From Pseudomonas sp. PB106 (GTDB lineage Bacteria; Pseudomonadota; Gammaproteobacteria; Pseudomonadales; Pseudomonadaceae): a DNA stretch of 64,000 bases. Each line of letters starts with the position of its first letter. The first letter of the stretch is position 1. Positions 27,672-38,958 of this stretch are shown here, one piece after another. The notes beneath the pieces were generated by a model that saw nothing but the letters and a program-made list of their open reading frames with translations, ran no database searches and was not told where the DNA came from. A program made the translations under genes and the position numbers. The stretch is from positions 51,915 through 115,914 of the forward strand of contig NZ_RWIM01000052.1 in NCBI RefSeq assembly GCF_009764645.1. Direction: 5' to 3'.

Positions 27672-29702
27672 TTACAGGTCCAAAACCAATGGCTGGCTAC
27701 TCTGCGCCGGCACCGCGCAACAAATCAGCACATGCCCCGCCTCCGGCATATCCGCAGGCACCTGTGGATAATTCACCGCACCGCTGACCAGTCGGGTCTT
27801 GCAGGTGCCGCAGGACCCGCCCCGGCAACTGAACTCCGGACGTAATCCACGACTTTCCGCCAGTTCCAGCAAACTGCCGCCATCCGGCTGCCAGCGCGCC
27901 TCTTTCGCCGAGCGTTCGAACACCACCGGCACCGACGTCGTGGCGGCGGGCGGTTGTTCGATGACGATGGCGTCCGGGTCGGCCTGACGTTTCAGGGTCG
28001 AAGGGCCAAAGGTTTCCGCATGAATCTGCGCATCACGCACATCCAGTTCGCGCAGGATGTCGTACAGCCCCTGGGTAAAACCACCGGGACCGCAGAGAAC
28101 AAAATCCAGCTGGTCGAAATCCTCGGCATCCAGCAGGTTTCTCAGCACCGTGCCGTCAATTCGGCCCAGCAGATCAAAATCCTCGCCCTCATGCAGATCC
28201 GCTTCCGGTTGGCTGAGCAAACGCAGGACGCGTACAGAATCGCCTGACGTTTCGAGCAACCGGTCCAGCTCCTTGCGAAACGGCTGATCCGCCAGACTGC
28301 GCGAACTCTGCAGCAATAGCGTCGGACGAATCCCCCGCGTGCGTAAACCTTGGTACACCACCTCGCGCAGCATCGACAGCAACGGCGTGATTCCCACACC
28401 GGCCGCCAACAGCACCAAAGGTCGGTGCTCCAGCGGTGCCACGGTGAAATGCCCTTGCGGCGCCCGCGCTTCCAGCACATCGCCAATGCGAATCTGCTCA
28501 TGCAGGTGCGACGAAATCAAACCTTCGCGCTTGACGCTGATCCGGTAGAAACCATCCGATGGCGCGCTCGACAGGCTGTAAGTGCGGATATGCACCTCGC
28601 CATCGATCGTGAAACGCAGCGGCAAATGCTGGCCCGCGAGAAACACCGGCAAACCGGCACCATCGGCGGGCTCCAGATAGATGGAACGGATGCTGCGACT
28701 TTCTTCCTCAATCTTCGCCACCCGCAGCGGTCGCCATTGGTTGCCCAGGGCCTGCGCCTGCAAGCGTGCGCTCGCCTCGGCCCAGTTGCCGGTCAACAGA
28801 CTGGTCGGCGACATGCCGTCGAAGCGCCAGCGCAACGCCAACGCTGCCGGGCGCCGCACCAGTTGCTCCACCTCGAAAGTCCACAACCGTTCAGCCCCTT
28901 GAAACGCTTCGATCTGTGGGTCGTCGAGAAGGATCTCGGTGCGCCCGCTGAGTTGCAGCACATCGCCTGTGGAAAAGTCGATGAACAGCAATCCGGCCTT
29001 GGGATTGAGCAGCAGATTGCCGAGGGTATTGAAATGCAGATTGCCGGCGAAATCGGGGATGGTCAGACGATTGCCGTCCACCCGAACGAAACCGGCCTGA
29101 CCACCGCGATGGGAAACATCCACCGCGCGCTCGCCGTCGGTATCAACATAGCTGGCGACAAAGAACGTATCGGCCCCGCTGATCAGCGCCGTGGCCGCAG
29201 CATCGAGCGCGTTCAGATGCTCAGCCGGCCGAGTGTGTGGATCCGTCAGCGGCACCCGCTGAAACTGCCGTAATTGAATATATTGCGGGCAATTGCCAAA
29301 GGCCTGATCCACGCTGACGTCAAAACCCTGCGCGCTGAGATTGCCAACATGACCATTGAGGCGATTGCGCCGGCGTGTGTGCAACTCAATGCCGAGCAAA
29401 CCGATCGGCTCGCCATTGCGCAGTTGCGCCGGGTCGTCCGCTGCGACCTGACTGGCGAAGTGCAGATGTTCGGGATCGGGCGAATGGGCAAACCCCGGTA
29501 CGCCTTCGAGCACACTGGCCCACGGCCTACCATCCGCATCGACTGCGCCGTACAGCAGGAAAGGCAATTGCTGATAGAACTCACGGTGCTGGTCCGGCAT
29601 CCAGGTGCGAATTACCTTACGCCCGAAAGCTTCCATGCGTTCGGCGACGCCGACATGGGCCTGTAACTGTTGCTCGCCAGCGTGCCACGGTGAACGTTCC
29701 AT
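27672..29702 (-). CDS. Three-module flavin / 2Fe-2S oxidoreductase with PNPOx-like N-terminus
   Basis: A 676-residue fusion. The first ~300 residues are a pyridoxamine-phosphate-oxidase-like split barrel (FLLYGAVDADGRPWASVLEG; FVASYVDTDGERAVDVSHRG). Residues about 320-560 are a ferredoxin-reductase FAD/NAD module (IRTYSLSSAPSDGFYRISVK; LLAAGVGITPLLSML; DFVLCGPGGFTQGL). The last ~90 residues are a plant-type 2Fe-2S ferredoxin with CRGGSCGTCKTRL and a later Cys. A GTG and an ATG are adjacent at 29705 and 29702; the ATG is used. A similar order occurs in pseudomonad proteins of unknown substrate. It follows a GST gene by 45 bases, so a role in xenobiotic or stress chemistry is possible but unproven. 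Confidence 0.88.
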   Translation of the reverse strand: MERSPWHAGEQQLQAHVGVAERMEAFGRKVIRTWMPDQHREFYQQLPFLLYGAVDADGRPWASVLEGVPGFAHSPDPEHLHFASQVAADDPAQLRNGEPIGLLGIELHTRRRNRLNGHVGNLSAQGFDVSVDQAFGNCPQYIQLRQFQRVPLTDPHTRPAEHLNALDAAATALISGADTFFVASYVDTDGERAVDVSHRGGQAGFVRVDGNRLTIPDFAGNLHFNTLGNLLLNPKAGLLFIDFSTGDVLQLSGRTEILLDDPQIEAFQGAERLWTFEVEQLVRRPAALALRWRFDGMSPTSLLTGNWAEASARLQAQALGNQWRPLRVAKIEEESRSIRSIYLEPADGAGLPVFLAGQHLPLRFTIDGEVHIRTYSLSSAPSDGFYRISVKREGLISSHLHEQIRIGDVLEARAPQGHFTVAPLEHRPLVLLAAGVGITPLLSMLREVVYQGLRTRGIRPTLLLQSSRSLADQPFRKELDRLLETSGDSVRVLRLLSQPEADLHEGEDFDLLGRIDGTVLRNLLDAEDFDQLDFVLCGPGGFTQGLYDILRELDVRDAQIHAETFGPSTLKRQADPDAIVIEQPPAATTSVPVVFERSAKEARWQPDGGSLLELAESRGLRPEFSCRGGSCGTCKTRLVSGAVNYPQVPADMPEAGHVLICCAVPAQSSQPLVLDL

Positions 29703-29747
29703 CACGACCTCTCCCCCGCACCAGCGGCGCAGTGTGGATTGCGAAAA

Positions 29748-30374
29748 TCAGGCAGTAGTTTGCAGGCCAGCGACAGTGCGCGGCATGCCGACAAAACCAG
29801 GCAAGGCTTCGACCCGGGCGAGCCAGGCGCGAACGTTGCCGTACTCATCCAGCGAGACGTTGCCTTCCGGCGCATGAGCGATATAACTGTAGGCGGAAAC
29901 GTCGGCAATGCTCGGCTCGTCGCTGGCCAGATACGCGGTTTTGCCCAATTCGACGTCCATCACTTTGAGCAGGTTGTGTGCACGGGTAATCGCCTCTTCA
30001 GCATTCAGCTGTGCGCCAAATACGGTAACCAAGCGCGCGGCAGCGGGACCGAAAGCAATCGGCCCGGCAGCGGCGGACAACCAGCGCTGCACATGCGCTG
30101 CACCGACCGGGTCAGCAGGCAACCAACGACCGTTGCCGTATTTCTGCGCCAGGTACACCAGAATCGCGTTGGAATCGGCCAGTACCACGCCGCCGTCATC
30201 GATTGCCGGCACCTGACCGAAGCTGTTGATGGCCAGATACGCGGGCTGCTTGTGCTCACCTTTCGCCAGATCGACGAAGATCAGCTCGGTCGGCAATTGC
30301 AGCAGTGACAGCATCAACTCGACGCGATGAGCATGGCCGGAACGCGGGAAGTTGTAGAGTTTAATCGCTTGCAT
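29748..30374 (-). CDS. Glutathione S-transferase family protein
   Basis: A 208-residue protein with a thioredoxin-like N-terminal domain ([42 protein letters not shown], with the cis-Pro and Asp-Ser glutathione-binding elements) and an all-helical C-terminal domain ([19 protein letters not shown]). Length and layout are normal for bacterial GSTs. It lies between a LysR gene 105 bases upstream and the flavin/iron-sulfur oxidoreductase downstream, all on the minus strand. Substrate unknown. Confidence 0.93.
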   Translation of the reverse strand: MQAIKLYNFPRSGHAHRVELMLSLLQLPTELIFVDLAKGEHKQPAYLAINSFGQVPAIDDGGVVLADSNAILVYLAQKYGNGRWLPADPVGAAHVQRWLSAAAGPIAFGPAAARLVTVFGAQLNAEEAITRAHNLLKVMDVELGKTAYLASDEPSIADVSAYSYIAHAPEGNVSLDEYGNVRAWLARVEALPGFVGMPRTVAGLQTTA

Positions 30375-30479
30375 GGTCGACTCCGCTGAACAGGGGCGCC
30401 GCTGCGGGAGTGAGAGCGCCGATGCAGGCCATCATCTACTCACTTGGAAAAGAACAGAATCACCAGTAAATGCAATCGA

Positions 30480-31406
30480 TTATTTCATCTCATGCAATAA
30501 AGCTGCATTTTTCAACGCGGGATGTTCGCGTAGAGCCGTTACCGTGAAGTCAACAAAGCTGCGGATCCGCGCCGGGGCCTTGCGCCCTCCCTGATACACC
30601 ACGTGGATTGGCAGTGGCGGCAGTTCGAATTCAGCGAGGACGATTTCCAGCTCACCGGACGCAATTTTGCTCGCTACTTGATAGGACAACACCCGGGTCA
30701 AACCCAGGCCCATACAAGCCGCGGTAATGGCTGCCTGATTGGCGGTCACGATCAGGCGCGGCTCAGGGCGCACGCTGAGCGGTTCGCCCGCGTCGAGAAA
30801 CGGCCATGTGCGTTGCTGACCGATCGCTGAAGTGGCCACCACCGGTGCTCCGGCCAATGCCAGCGGATGAACCGGCCGACCGTACTTGGCGAAGTAGACC
30901 GGCGAACCGCAGATAACCCGTCGAACCTCGCCAACCCGAATCGCGTGCTGATTACTGTCCGCCAGGTCACCGATGCGCACCGCCACATCAACGCCCTCTT
31001 CAACCATGTTGACGATGCGATCGACCAACACCGCATTGATCGTGACATCGGGATACTGCGACAGATAATCGGCCATCACCGGCGTGACGAACAAATCACC
31101 GAACAACACAGGCGCCGTCACCGTCAATTGCCCACGCGGCTGCGCATGACTGCCCGCAGCGGAATCCTCGGCTTCCTGCACCTCAGCGAGGATCCTGCGA
31201 CAATCCTCCAGATAACGCTGCCCCGCTTCGCTCAAATGCACGCTGCGCGTTGTCCGAATCAGCAACTGCGTGCCGATGCGCAACTCCAGCGCCGCCACTG
31301 CGCGCGTGACGCTGGCCGCTGACAAACCCAGACGCCGCGCCGCCGCCGAGAAACCTTGCTCTTGGGCGACGGTGGTAAAGATGTGCATTTCCTGGAAGCG
31401 GTCCAT
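30480..31406 (-). CDS. LysR-family transcriptional regulator
   Basis: A 308-residue LysR regulator: N-terminal winged helix-turn-helix (MDRFQEMHIFTTVAQEQGFS then AAARRLGLSAASVTRAVAAL) and a periplasmic-binding-like effector domain (RGQLTVTAPVLFGDLFVTPV onward). The phrase PVLFG resembles the CrgA/DsdC-like PBP2 group. It is co-directional with the GST gene 105 bases downstream, a likely target, and 11 bases after the Fic gene stop. Confidence 0.93.
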   Translation of the reverse strand: MDRFQEMHIFTTVAQEQGFSAAARRLGLSAASVTRAVAALELRIGTQLLIRTTRSVHLSEAGQRYLEDCRRILAEVQEAEDSAAGSHAQPRGQLTVTAPVLFGDLFVTPVMADYLSQYPDVTINAVLVDRIVNMVEEGVDVAVRIGDLADSNQHAIRVGEVRRVICGSPVYFAKYGRPVHPLALAGAPVVATSAIGQQRTWPFLDAGEPLSVRPEPRLIVTANQAAITAACMGLGLTRVLSYQVASKIASGELEIVLAEFELPPLPIHVVYQGGRKAPARIRSFVDFTVTALREHPALKNAALLHEMK

Positions 31407-31417
31407 CCATCAACTCC

Positions 31418-32617
31418 CTAATTCGCAGCGATCATTCGTTGATGCAAGTCCGGAAATAGAAGCTGTGCAAACCACACGGGCAACCCTGGATAAAGATCTC
31501 GGGCTTTAGGCGTGGCACTTTCCACGAGTCCAAGCTGCACGAGACTTCTAAGTTGATCAGTCGCGACCCGGTCAGACAGCCCGGTGAATATCTTGAAATC
31601 CGCCCGACTCAACACGCCCTGAGTTAGCAGAATATGCAACGCCCGGGCTGATTCTGGCTTGAGTCCTGCCCTTTTAACGCGCTCATCCCAAGCAAAAATT
31701 GTATGAAGTCTTTCACGCATGTTGGAGACGTTCAGTGCCTGCTCGGTATAGCGCATCTGATCCAGACAGGTTTCCAGCATGAACCCGACAAATTCGAAAA
31801 GTCCGGCTTGGGTGAGTTGGCCACGCCCATCCAGATCACCGCGACGCGATTTGTCCGCATTGGCCAAACGCGCGTAATAAGTATCCTGCTGGCGAGCAAG
31901 GCCTCGGGATAACGACCACAAGGGCGATACAAGTCCCAATTTCTGCAGTTGCAGGTGGGTGATCAGCCTGCCGGTGCGACCGTTTCCATCAACGAAAGGA
32001 TGCACCCAAGCTAATCGATGATGATAAGCCATGACCGCGAGCAAGCGGCTTCGTGCATCGGGCAAGCGGCCGTAGACCTGCTGCATACGATTGAGCATCG
32101 GTGTTACGGATTGACTGGAGGGCGCGGCATGATTACCGACGAGAACTTCCTGGGCCGCGACATCACGAAGTTGGCCAGGTACCAATCGACTTGCGTCGCT
32201 CAAATGCAATTGGTCGCCGCTGGCCCCCTGAAACAGACGCTTATGTACCCGGGAAACAAATGCGCTGCTGAACATCGCCTCCCAAGGCAGTTTATCGTGC
32301 AGTGACAGTGCTCTTTCAAAGGCTTGCTGTGTACCGATATGCGTCACCGCCAATTCAGTCAGCTCTTTGGAATTACGTCTGGGAGCTGTCGGCGCAAGCG
32401 TTACGGGCTCGGTAAATTGGCCCTCAATCAAATTGCTGTAAAAGCTGCTGGTGACTCGCAGCAATCCACCCACTCGCCGAACCATTTGCGGAGCAACTAT
32501 TGCGCTAAGTTTTCCTGCCTGAAATGGCACTTGCTCTGCCAATTGCAGAATTTCACTGGGAAATGTCGGAAGCAGCGGCTCCAGCCAATGATTCCCCAAG
32601 ATAGCTTCAGCGCTCAT
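31418..32617 (-). CDS. Fic-domain AMP-transferase with built-in inhibitory motif
   Basis: A 399-residue Fic protein. The catalytic loop HPFVDGNGRTGR lies at 206-217 (His206, Asp210). An N-terminal helix carries the inhibitory (S/T)xxxE(G/N) motif as SNLIEG at 61-66, with Glu65 expected to occupy the ATP gamma-phosphate site, so this is a self-inhibited class II enzyme with no separate antitoxin. A winged-helix-like region follows the Fic domain near the C-terminus (SRADFKIFTGLSDRVATDQL). The ATG at 32617 follows GGAGGTCG; an open upstream extension runs into the repeat region and is not used. Codon use is visibly more AT-rich than in neighbouring glmS, suggesting acquisition. Confidence 0.9.
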   Translation of the reverse strand: MSAEAILGNHWLEPLLPTFPSEILQLAEQVPFQAGKLSAIVAPQMVRRVGGLLRVTSSFYSNLIEGQFTEPVTLAPTAPRRNSKELTELAVTHIGTQQAFERALSLHDKLPWEAMFSSAFVSRVHKRLFQGASGDQLHLSDASRLVPGQLRDVAAQEVLVGNHAAPSSQSVTPMLNRMQQVYGRLPDARSRLLAVMAYHHRLAWVHPFVDGNGRTGRLITHLQLQKLGLVSPLWSLSRGLARQQDTYYARLANADKSRRGDLDGRGQLTQAGLFEFVGFMLETCLDQMRYTEQALNVSNMRERLHTIFAWDERVKRAGLKPESARALHILLTQGVLSRADFKIFTGLSDRVATDQLRSLVQLGLVESATPKARDLYPGLPVWFAQLLFPDLHQRMIAAN

Positions 32618-32632
32618 TCGACCTCCAAGATT

Positions 32633-32745
32633 CGCGGATTTTTTCGCGGATTTCAGAGTACGCCACAACCCCCGGTTTACCTAGCTATAGGTGATGTAGG
32701 AATAGTCGGAAGTTCGAGTAGTACGCGGATTTATTTGCGGATTTT
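32633..32745. repeat. Two pairs of 12-base iterons in the Fic leader
   Basis: CGCGGATTTnTT occurs twice head to tail at 32633 and 32645, and twice at 32724 and 32736 (the last begins TGCGG). The unit step is 12 bases within each pair, and the pairs are 91 bases apart. All lie in the 206 bases upstream of the Fic gene. Operator function is inference. Confidence 0.7.
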
Positions 32746-32775
32746 TTGAAGATAAATAGCGAGAGTTTGAAGCCT

Positions 32776-32813
32776 AAAAAGCAACGCAGGAGCAAGAAAA
32801 TTCTCGCCCCTGC
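32776..32813 (-). terminator. glmS: Rho-independent terminator of glmS
   Basis: On the minus strand CGCAGG.GC.AGAA pairs with TTCT.GC.CCTGCG (32783-32813), followed by a T-rich run (TTGCTTTTT). It lies directly after the glmS stop and has a few mismatches in the stem. Confidence 0.6.
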
Positions 32814-32860
32814 GTAAGACCAATTACTCCACCGTCACCGACTTCGCCAGGTTACGCGGT
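32795..32860 (-). other. Predicted attTn7 target (TnsD site plus insertion point)
   Basis: The 3' end of glmS encodes the conserved ...[10 protein letters not shown]-terminus recognised at DNA level by Tn7 TnsD. Tn7 insertion would fall about 25 bases past the stop, near 32799. No Tn7 ends or transposition genes are present, so the site appears empty. Confidence 0.65.
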
Positions 32861-34656
32861 TGATCCACGTCCGTGCCCTTGAGCACAGCCACGTAGTACG
32901 ACAGCAATTGCAGCGGGATCGTGTAGAGGATCGGCGAGAGGATGTCGTGGATGTGCGGCATCTGCACGACGTGGGTGCCTTCGCCGTTGGTCATCCCGGC
33001 TTTCTCGTCGGCAAACACGATCAGTTCGCCGCCACGGGCGCGGACTTCCTGCAGGTTGGATTTGAGTTTTTCCAGCAGTTCGTTGTTCGGCGCAACGGTA
33101 ACCACTGGCATGTCGTTATCCACAAGCGCCAACGGGCCGTGCTTCAGTTCGCCGGCCGGGTAGGCTTCAGCGTGGATGTAGGAGATCTCCTTGAGTTTCA
33201 AGGCGCCTTCCATCGCGACCGGGAATTGCGCGCCACGGCCGAGGAACAGGGTGTGGTTTTTCTCGGCGAACAGCTCGGCGATTTTTTCCACGGTGCTGTC
33301 CATGGCCAAGGCTTCGCCGAGGCGGGTCGGCAGCCGGCGCAGTTCTTCGACCAAAGTGGCTTCAACGCCTTTGGCCAACGTGCCGCGAACCTGACCCAGC
33401 GACAGGGTCAGCAGCAGCAAGCCGACCAGTTGCGTGGTGAACGCTTTGGTCGACGCGACGCCGATTTCGCGGCCGGCCTGGGTCAGCAGGGTCAGGTCGG
33501 ATTCACGCACCAGCGAGCTGATGCCGACGTTGCAGATCGCCAGGCTGGCGAGGAACCCCAGCTCCTTGGCGTTGCGCAGGGCGGCCAGGGTGTCGGCGGT
33601 TTCACCGGACTGCGAGATGGTCACGAACAGGGTGTCCGGCTGCACCACGACTTTGCGGTAGCGGAATTCGCTGGCGACTTCGACCTGGCACGGGATGCCG
33701 GCCAGTTCTTCCAGCCAATAACGCGCGACCATACCGGCGTGGTAGCTGGTGCCGCAGGCGACGATCTGCACGTTTCGCACTTTGGCGAACAGCTCGGCGG
33801 CTTGTGGGCCGAAGGCTTGAACCAATACTTGATCGTTGCTCAGGCGACCTTCAAGGGTGCGCTGCACAACGGCTGGTTGCTCGTGGATTTCCTTGAGCAT
33901 GTAGTGACGGAATTCACCTTTATCGGCAGCTTCGGCACCGTCGGTGTACTGCACGGTCTGGCGCTCGACAGCGTTGCCGCTCACGTCCCAGATCTGCACG
34001 TTATCGCGGCGAATTTCGGCGATATCGCCTTCTTCCAGGTACATGAAGCGGTCGGTCACCTGACGCAGGGCCAGTTGGTCGGACGCGAGGAAGTTCTCGC
34101 CCAGGCCCAGACCGATTACCAGCGGGCTGCCACTGCGGGCGGCGACCAGACGATCCGGTTGCTTGGCGTTGATCACGGCCAAACCATAAGCGCCGTGCAG
34201 TTCTTTGACGGTGGCTTTGAGTGCGACGGTCAGATCAGCCTGATCTTTGAGTTTATGGTTGAGCAGGTGAGCGATGACCTCGGTGTCGGTGTCCGAGGTG
34301 AACACGTAACCCAGCGACTTCAGTTGCTCACGCAGGGCTTCGTGGTTCTCGATGATGCCGTTGTGCACGACAGCGATATCGCCGGAGAAATGCGGGTGGG
34401 CGTTGCGCTCGCACGGTGCGCCGTGGGTGGCCCAACGGGTGTGGGCAATACCGAGACGACCCACCAGCGGGTGCTCGGCCAACGCGGCTTCGAGCTCGCT
34501 GACCTTGCCCGGGCGGCGCATGCGCTCAAGGGTTTCGTCGTTGGTGTACACCGCCACACCGGCGCTGTCGTAGCCGCGGTATTCGAGGCGCTTGAGGCCC
34601 TCGAGCAGGATGGCAGTGATGTTACGTTCTGCAACTGCGCCGACAATTCCACACAT
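32824..34656 (-). CDS. glmS: Glutamine-fructose-6-phosphate aminotransferase
   Basis: A 610-residue cytoplasmic enzyme making glucosamine-6-phosphate for peptidoglycan and lipopolysaccharide. The start at 34656 gives [12 protein letters not shown], placing the catalytic Cys at position 2, as required after Met removal; a longer open frame is rejected for that reason. The N-terminal glutaminase domain has [10 protein letters not shown] and SDTDTEV, and two SIS sugar-isomerase domains follow ([18 protein letters not shown]), ending LAKSVTVE. It lies 2 bases after the DeoR gene. It contains an exact DnaA 9-mer at 33116-33124. Confidence 0.98.
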   Translation of the reverse strand: MCGIVGAVAERNITAILLEGLKRLEYRGYDSAGVAVYTNDETLERMRRPGKVSELEAALAEHPLVGRLGIAHTRWATHGAPCERNAHPHFSGDIAVVHNGIIENHEALREQLKSLGYVFTSDTDTEVIAHLLNHKLKDQADLTVALKATVKELHGAYGLAVINAKQPDRLVAARSGSPLVIGLGLGENFLASDQLALRQVTDRFMYLEEGDIAEIRRDNVQIWDVSGNAVERQTVQYTDGAEAADKGEFRHYMLKEIHEQPAVVQRTLEGRLSNDQVLVQAFGPQAAELFAKVRNVQIVACGTSYHAGMVARYWLEELAGIPCQVEVASEFRYRKVVVQPDTLFVTISQSGETADTLAALRNAKELGFLASLAICNVGISSLVRESDLTLLTQAGREIGVASTKAFTTQLVGLLLLTLSLGQVRGTLAKGVEATLVEELRRLPTRLGEALAMDSTVEKIAELFAEKNHTLFLGRGAQFPVAMEGALKLKEISYIHAEAYPAGELKHGPLALVDNDMPVVTVAPNNELLEKLKSNLQEVRARGGELIVFADEKAGMTNGEGTHVVQMPHIHDILSPILYTIPLQLLSYYVAVLKGTDVDQPRNLAKSVTVE

Positions 34657-34658
34657 GC

Positions 34659-35435
34659 TTATTTCTCCTGACTGACAGCCGCGCAAATCACGGTGATACC
34701 GCGGGCCTGTATCTGATCGCGTGCATCATTGGGCAGGCGATCATCGGTAATGAGGGTATGGACGCTGCTCCACGGCAGTTCCAGATTGGGAATCTTGCGA
34801 CCGATCTTGTCGGCCTCGACCATGACGATGACTTCCCGCGCCACGTCAGCCATGACCCGGCTCAAACCGAGCAGCTCATTGAAGGTCGTGGTGCCGCGTA
34901 CCAGATCGATGCCATCGGCGCCAATGAACAACTGGTCGAAGTCGTAAGAGCGTAGTACTTGCTCGGCGACCTGGCCCTGAAAGGATTCCGAATGCGGATC
35001 CCAGGTGCCACCGGTCATCAACAGCACCGGCTCGTGCTCGAGCTCGCTCAACGCGTTGGCGACGTGCAGGGAATTGGTCATCACCACCAGACCCGGCTGT
35101 TGACCGAGTTCGGGGATCATTGCGGCGGTGGTGCTGCCGCTGTCGATGATGATTCGTGCGTGTTCGCGGATACGCTTAACCGCCGCACGGGCAATCGCCT
35201 GTTTGTATTTGGAAATGCTCTGCGCGGTTTCCGCGACCAGTTCCTGCGGCATGGTGATCGCCCCGCCGTAACGGCGCAGCAGCAGACCATGGCTTTCAAG
35301 CGCGGCGAGATCCTTGCGAATCGTAACTTCAGAGGTTTCGAAGCGCTTGGCTAGCGCGTCCACACTGACTTCTCCCTGCTCATTGAGCAAGGCGAGGATG
35401 TTGTGACGGCGCTGCGGCGTGTTGCGTTTCGACAT
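34659..35435 (-). CDS. glmR: DeoR-family regulator of glmS
   Basis: A 258-residue DeoR/GlpR protein: N-terminal helix-turn-helix ([20 protein letters not shown] then [20 protein letters not shown]) and a sugar-phosphate-sensing C-terminal domain ([24 protein letters not shown]). It sits between glmU and glmS and is probably cotranscribed with glmS. A P. aeruginosa GlmR at the same place affects cell-wall precursor supply; the effector is likely an amino-sugar phosphate, by inference. Confidence 0.92.
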   Translation of the reverse strand: MSKRNTPQRRHNILALLNEQGEVSVDALAKRFETSEVTIRKDLAALESHGLLLRRYGGAITMPQELVAETAQSISKYKQAIARAAVKRIREHARIIIDSGSTTAAMIPELGQQPGLVVMTNSLHVANALSELEHEPVLLMTGGTWDPHSESFQGQVAEQVLRSYDFDQLFIGADGIDLVRGTTTFNELLGLSRVMADVAREVIVMVEADKIGRKIPNLELPWSSVHTLITDDRLPNDARDQIQARGITVICAAVSQEK

Positions 35436-35539
35436 GGTGACTTAAGTTTCGATTCGAAAGATAACGGAAGCAATCAAAACCTATCGGGTCTAAATCGTCA
35501 ACCCATTGTCCATAAAAAAATCGCAACCACCGACAATCC

Positions 35540-35577
35540 CTGTAGGAGCTGCCGAAGGCTGCGATCTTATGATCTTG
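35540..35577. repeat. Single REP arm between glmU and glmR
   Basis: One arm of the repeat (TGTAGGAGCTGCCGAAGGCTG then CGATCTTATGATCTT), without a clear inverted partner nearby. It lies in the 161-base gap between the glmU stop and the glmR start. Confidence 0.85.
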
Positions 35578-35596
35578 AAAAGTCGCTGTGGATAAC

Positions 35597-36964
35597 TCAG
35601 CCCTTCTTGATTTTCTCCGGCCGCTTCCAGCCGTCGATGTTCTTCTGTCGCGCGCGACCGACCGCCAACTGCGCGTTATCCACATTCTGCGTGATGGTCG
35701 AACCGGCCGCTGTGGTTGCACCGTCAGAGATATCCACAGGCGCAACCAACGAATTGTTGGAGCCGATGAACACATCGGCACCCAGCACGGTTTTCCATTT
35801 GTTGGCGCCATCATAGTTACAAGTGATGGTGCCCGCCCCGATGTTGGTGCGCGCACCGATTTCGGCGTCGCCCAGATAGGTCAGGTGACCGGCCTTGGCG
35901 CCCTCGCCCATGTGCGCGTTCTTCAGTTCAACGAAGTTACCCACATGTGCGCGTGCTTCAAGCACGGTGCCCGGACGCAGACGTGCAAACGGACCGGCGT
36001 CACTGCCTTCACCCAACACAGCGCCTTCAATATGGCTGTTGGCCTTGATCACCACGCCTTTGCGCAGGGTGCTGTCCTTGATCACGCAGTTCGGGCCGAT
36101 CACCACGTCATCTTCGATGACCACGTTGCCTTCGAGGATCACGTTGATATCGATCAGCACATCGCGACCCACGGTGACCTCGCCACGCACATCGAAGCGC
36201 GCCGGATCACGCAGCGTCACGCCCTGCGCCATCAAACGACGGCCAGCGCGCAACTGGTAATGACGCTCCAGCTCGGACAGTTGCTTGCGATCATTGGCGC
36301 CCTGCACTTCCATCGCATCGTGGGGTTGCTCGGTGGCCACCACCAGACCATCGCTGACCGCCATTTCGATGACGTCGGTCAGGTAATACTCGCCCTGAGC
36401 ATTGTTGTTCGACAGACGGCTCATCCAGTCGGCCAAGTGCTTGGCCGGCACGGCGAGGATGCCGGTGTTGCCTTCGGTGATGGCGCGCTGCGCTTCACTG
36501 GCATCTTTATGCTCGACGATTGCCGCGACCTTGCCGTCAGCATCGCGAACAATGCGGCCGTAACCGGTCGGGTCATCCAGCTCAACGGTGAGCAAGCCCA
36601 TTTGCCCGGGAACGACTTGCTTGAGCAGGCGTTGCAGGGTTTCGACCTCGATCAGCGGTACGTCACCGTAAAGGATCAACACCGTGTCGGCGGTAATGAA
36701 CGGAACAGCCTGGGCGGTGGCGTGGCCGGTGCCCAGTTGTTTGTCCTGCAGCACGAAGTTCAGATCATCGGCCGCCAGGCGCTCACGCACCACGTCGGCA
36801 CCATGGCCGATTACGACGTGAATGCGTTGTGGATCGAGTTGGCGGGCGCTGTGGATAACATGGCCCAGCATGGAGTTGCCGGCAATCGGGTGCAGCACCT
36901 TCGGCAGGGCCGAACGCATACGAGTGCCTTGACCGGCCGCGAGGATAACGATTTCAAGAGACAT
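35597..36964 (-). CDS. glmU: Bifunctional GlmU uridyltransferase / acetyltransferase
   Basis: A 455-residue enzyme making UDP-N-acetylglucosamine. The N-terminal uridyltransferase has LAAGQGTRM (8-16), and the C-terminal half is a left-handed beta-helix of hexapeptide repeats ([29 protein letters not shown]) ending with the acetyltransferase site ([10 protein letters not shown]). Length is the family norm. It precedes glmR and glmS on the same strand and follows the atp operon terminator. It contains exact DnaA 9-mers at 35677 and 36850, and another overlaps its stop region at 35587-35595. Confidence 0.98.
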   Translation of the reverse strand: MSLEIVILAAGQGTRMRSALPKVLHPIAGNSMLGHVIHSARQLDPQRIHVVIGHGADVVRERLAADDLNFVLQDKQLGTGHATAQAVPFITADTVLILYGDVPLIEVETLQRLLKQVVPGQMGLLTVELDDPTGYGRIVRDADGKVAAIVEHKDASEAQRAITEGNTGILAVPAKHLADWMSRLSNNNAQGEYYLTDVIEMAVSDGLVVATEQPHDAMEVQGANDRKQLSELERHYQLRAGRRLMAQGVTLRDPARFDVRGEVTVGRDVLIDINVILEGNVVIEDDVVIGPNCVIKDSTLRKGVVIKANSHIEGAVLGEGSDAGPFARLRPGTVLEARAHVGNFVELKNAHMGEGAKAGHLTYLGDAEIGARTNIGAGTITCNYDGANKWKTVLGADVFIGSNNSLVAPVDISDGATTAAGSTITQNVDNAQLAVGRARQKNIDGWKRPEKIKKG

Positions 36965-37022
36965 GACTGGCTACCAATCCTGGGTGGTCAGCAACTGCGA
37001 CCGGGGTTTGAATTCGGAAAAG

Positions 37023-37054
37023 AAAAAAGGGTAGCCGAGGCTACCCTTTTTTAT
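37023..37054 (-). terminator. Terminator of the atp operon
   Basis: The palindrome AAAAGGGTAGCC-GAG-GGCTACCCTTTT with flanking A and T runs lies between the atpC stop (37081) and the glmU start (36964). It can work in both directions. Confidence 0.88.
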
Positions 37055-37080
37055 CAATCGCACAACAAGTGGCTGACGGA

Positions 37081-37506
37081 TTAACCGCCAAACTTCTTGC
37101 GGATCTGCTGGACGGTGCGCAGCTGAGCTGCAGCCTCGGCCAGACGTGCGGACGCAGCTCCGTAGTCGAAATCTGCGCTCTTCTCGTGCAGAGCAGCTTC
37201 GGCAGCCTTGAGAGCTGCTTGGGCTTGAGCTTCATCCAGGTCGGCGGCGCGTTGCACGGTATCGGCAAGCACCTTGACCATGTTCGGCTGAACCTCGAGG
37301 AAACCACCGGAGATGTAGAACACCTCGGCTTCCCCGCCTTGCTTGATCAGGCGGATCGGACCTGGCTTCAGATTAGTGATCAGCGGCGCGTGACCCAGAG
37401 CGATACCAAGATCACCCAGTGCACCGTGCGCAATCACCATCTCGACCAGGCCGGAAAAGATTTCCCCTTCCGCGCTGACGATATCGCAATGGACTGTCAT
37501 AGCCAT
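37081..37506 (-). CDS. atpC: F1F0 ATP synthase epsilon subunit
   Basis: A 141-residue central-stalk subunit: N-terminal beta-sandwich ([31 protein letters not shown]) and a C-terminal helical hairpin rich in Ala, Glu and Arg that can inhibit ATP hydrolysis. Last gene of the atpIBEFHAGDC operon, 45 bases after atpD, followed by a strong terminator. Confidence 0.98.
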   Translation of the reverse strand: MAMTVHCDIVSAEGEIFSGLVEMVIAHGALGDLGIALGHAPLITNLKPGPIRLIKQGGEAEVFYISGGFLEVQPNMVKVLADTVQRAADLDEAQAQAALKAAEAALHEKSADFDYGAASARLAEAAAQLRTVQQIRKKFGG

Positions 37507-37526
37507 CTGATTGCCTCAAACTAAAT

Positions 37527-37548
37527 TAGCGCCCGTTGCCGGGCGCCG
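37527..37548 (-). other. GC-rich hairpin between atpD and atpC
   Basis: GCGCCCG-gcaac-CGGGCGC on the minus strand, with no following T run. It is more likely an mRNA-stability or expression-ratio element than a terminator. Confidence 0.5.
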
Positions 37549-37551
37549 GGA

Positions 37552-38958
<1,407 letters not shown>

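Noticed and set aside
31418..32617. Fic gene as half of a Fic/antitoxin pair
   Set aside because: No small antitoxin gene is adjacent, and the inhibitory helix motif is built into the same protein.
32860..34671. Long plus-strand frame opposite glmS
   Set aside because: Antisense shadow of glmS with no domain similarity visible.
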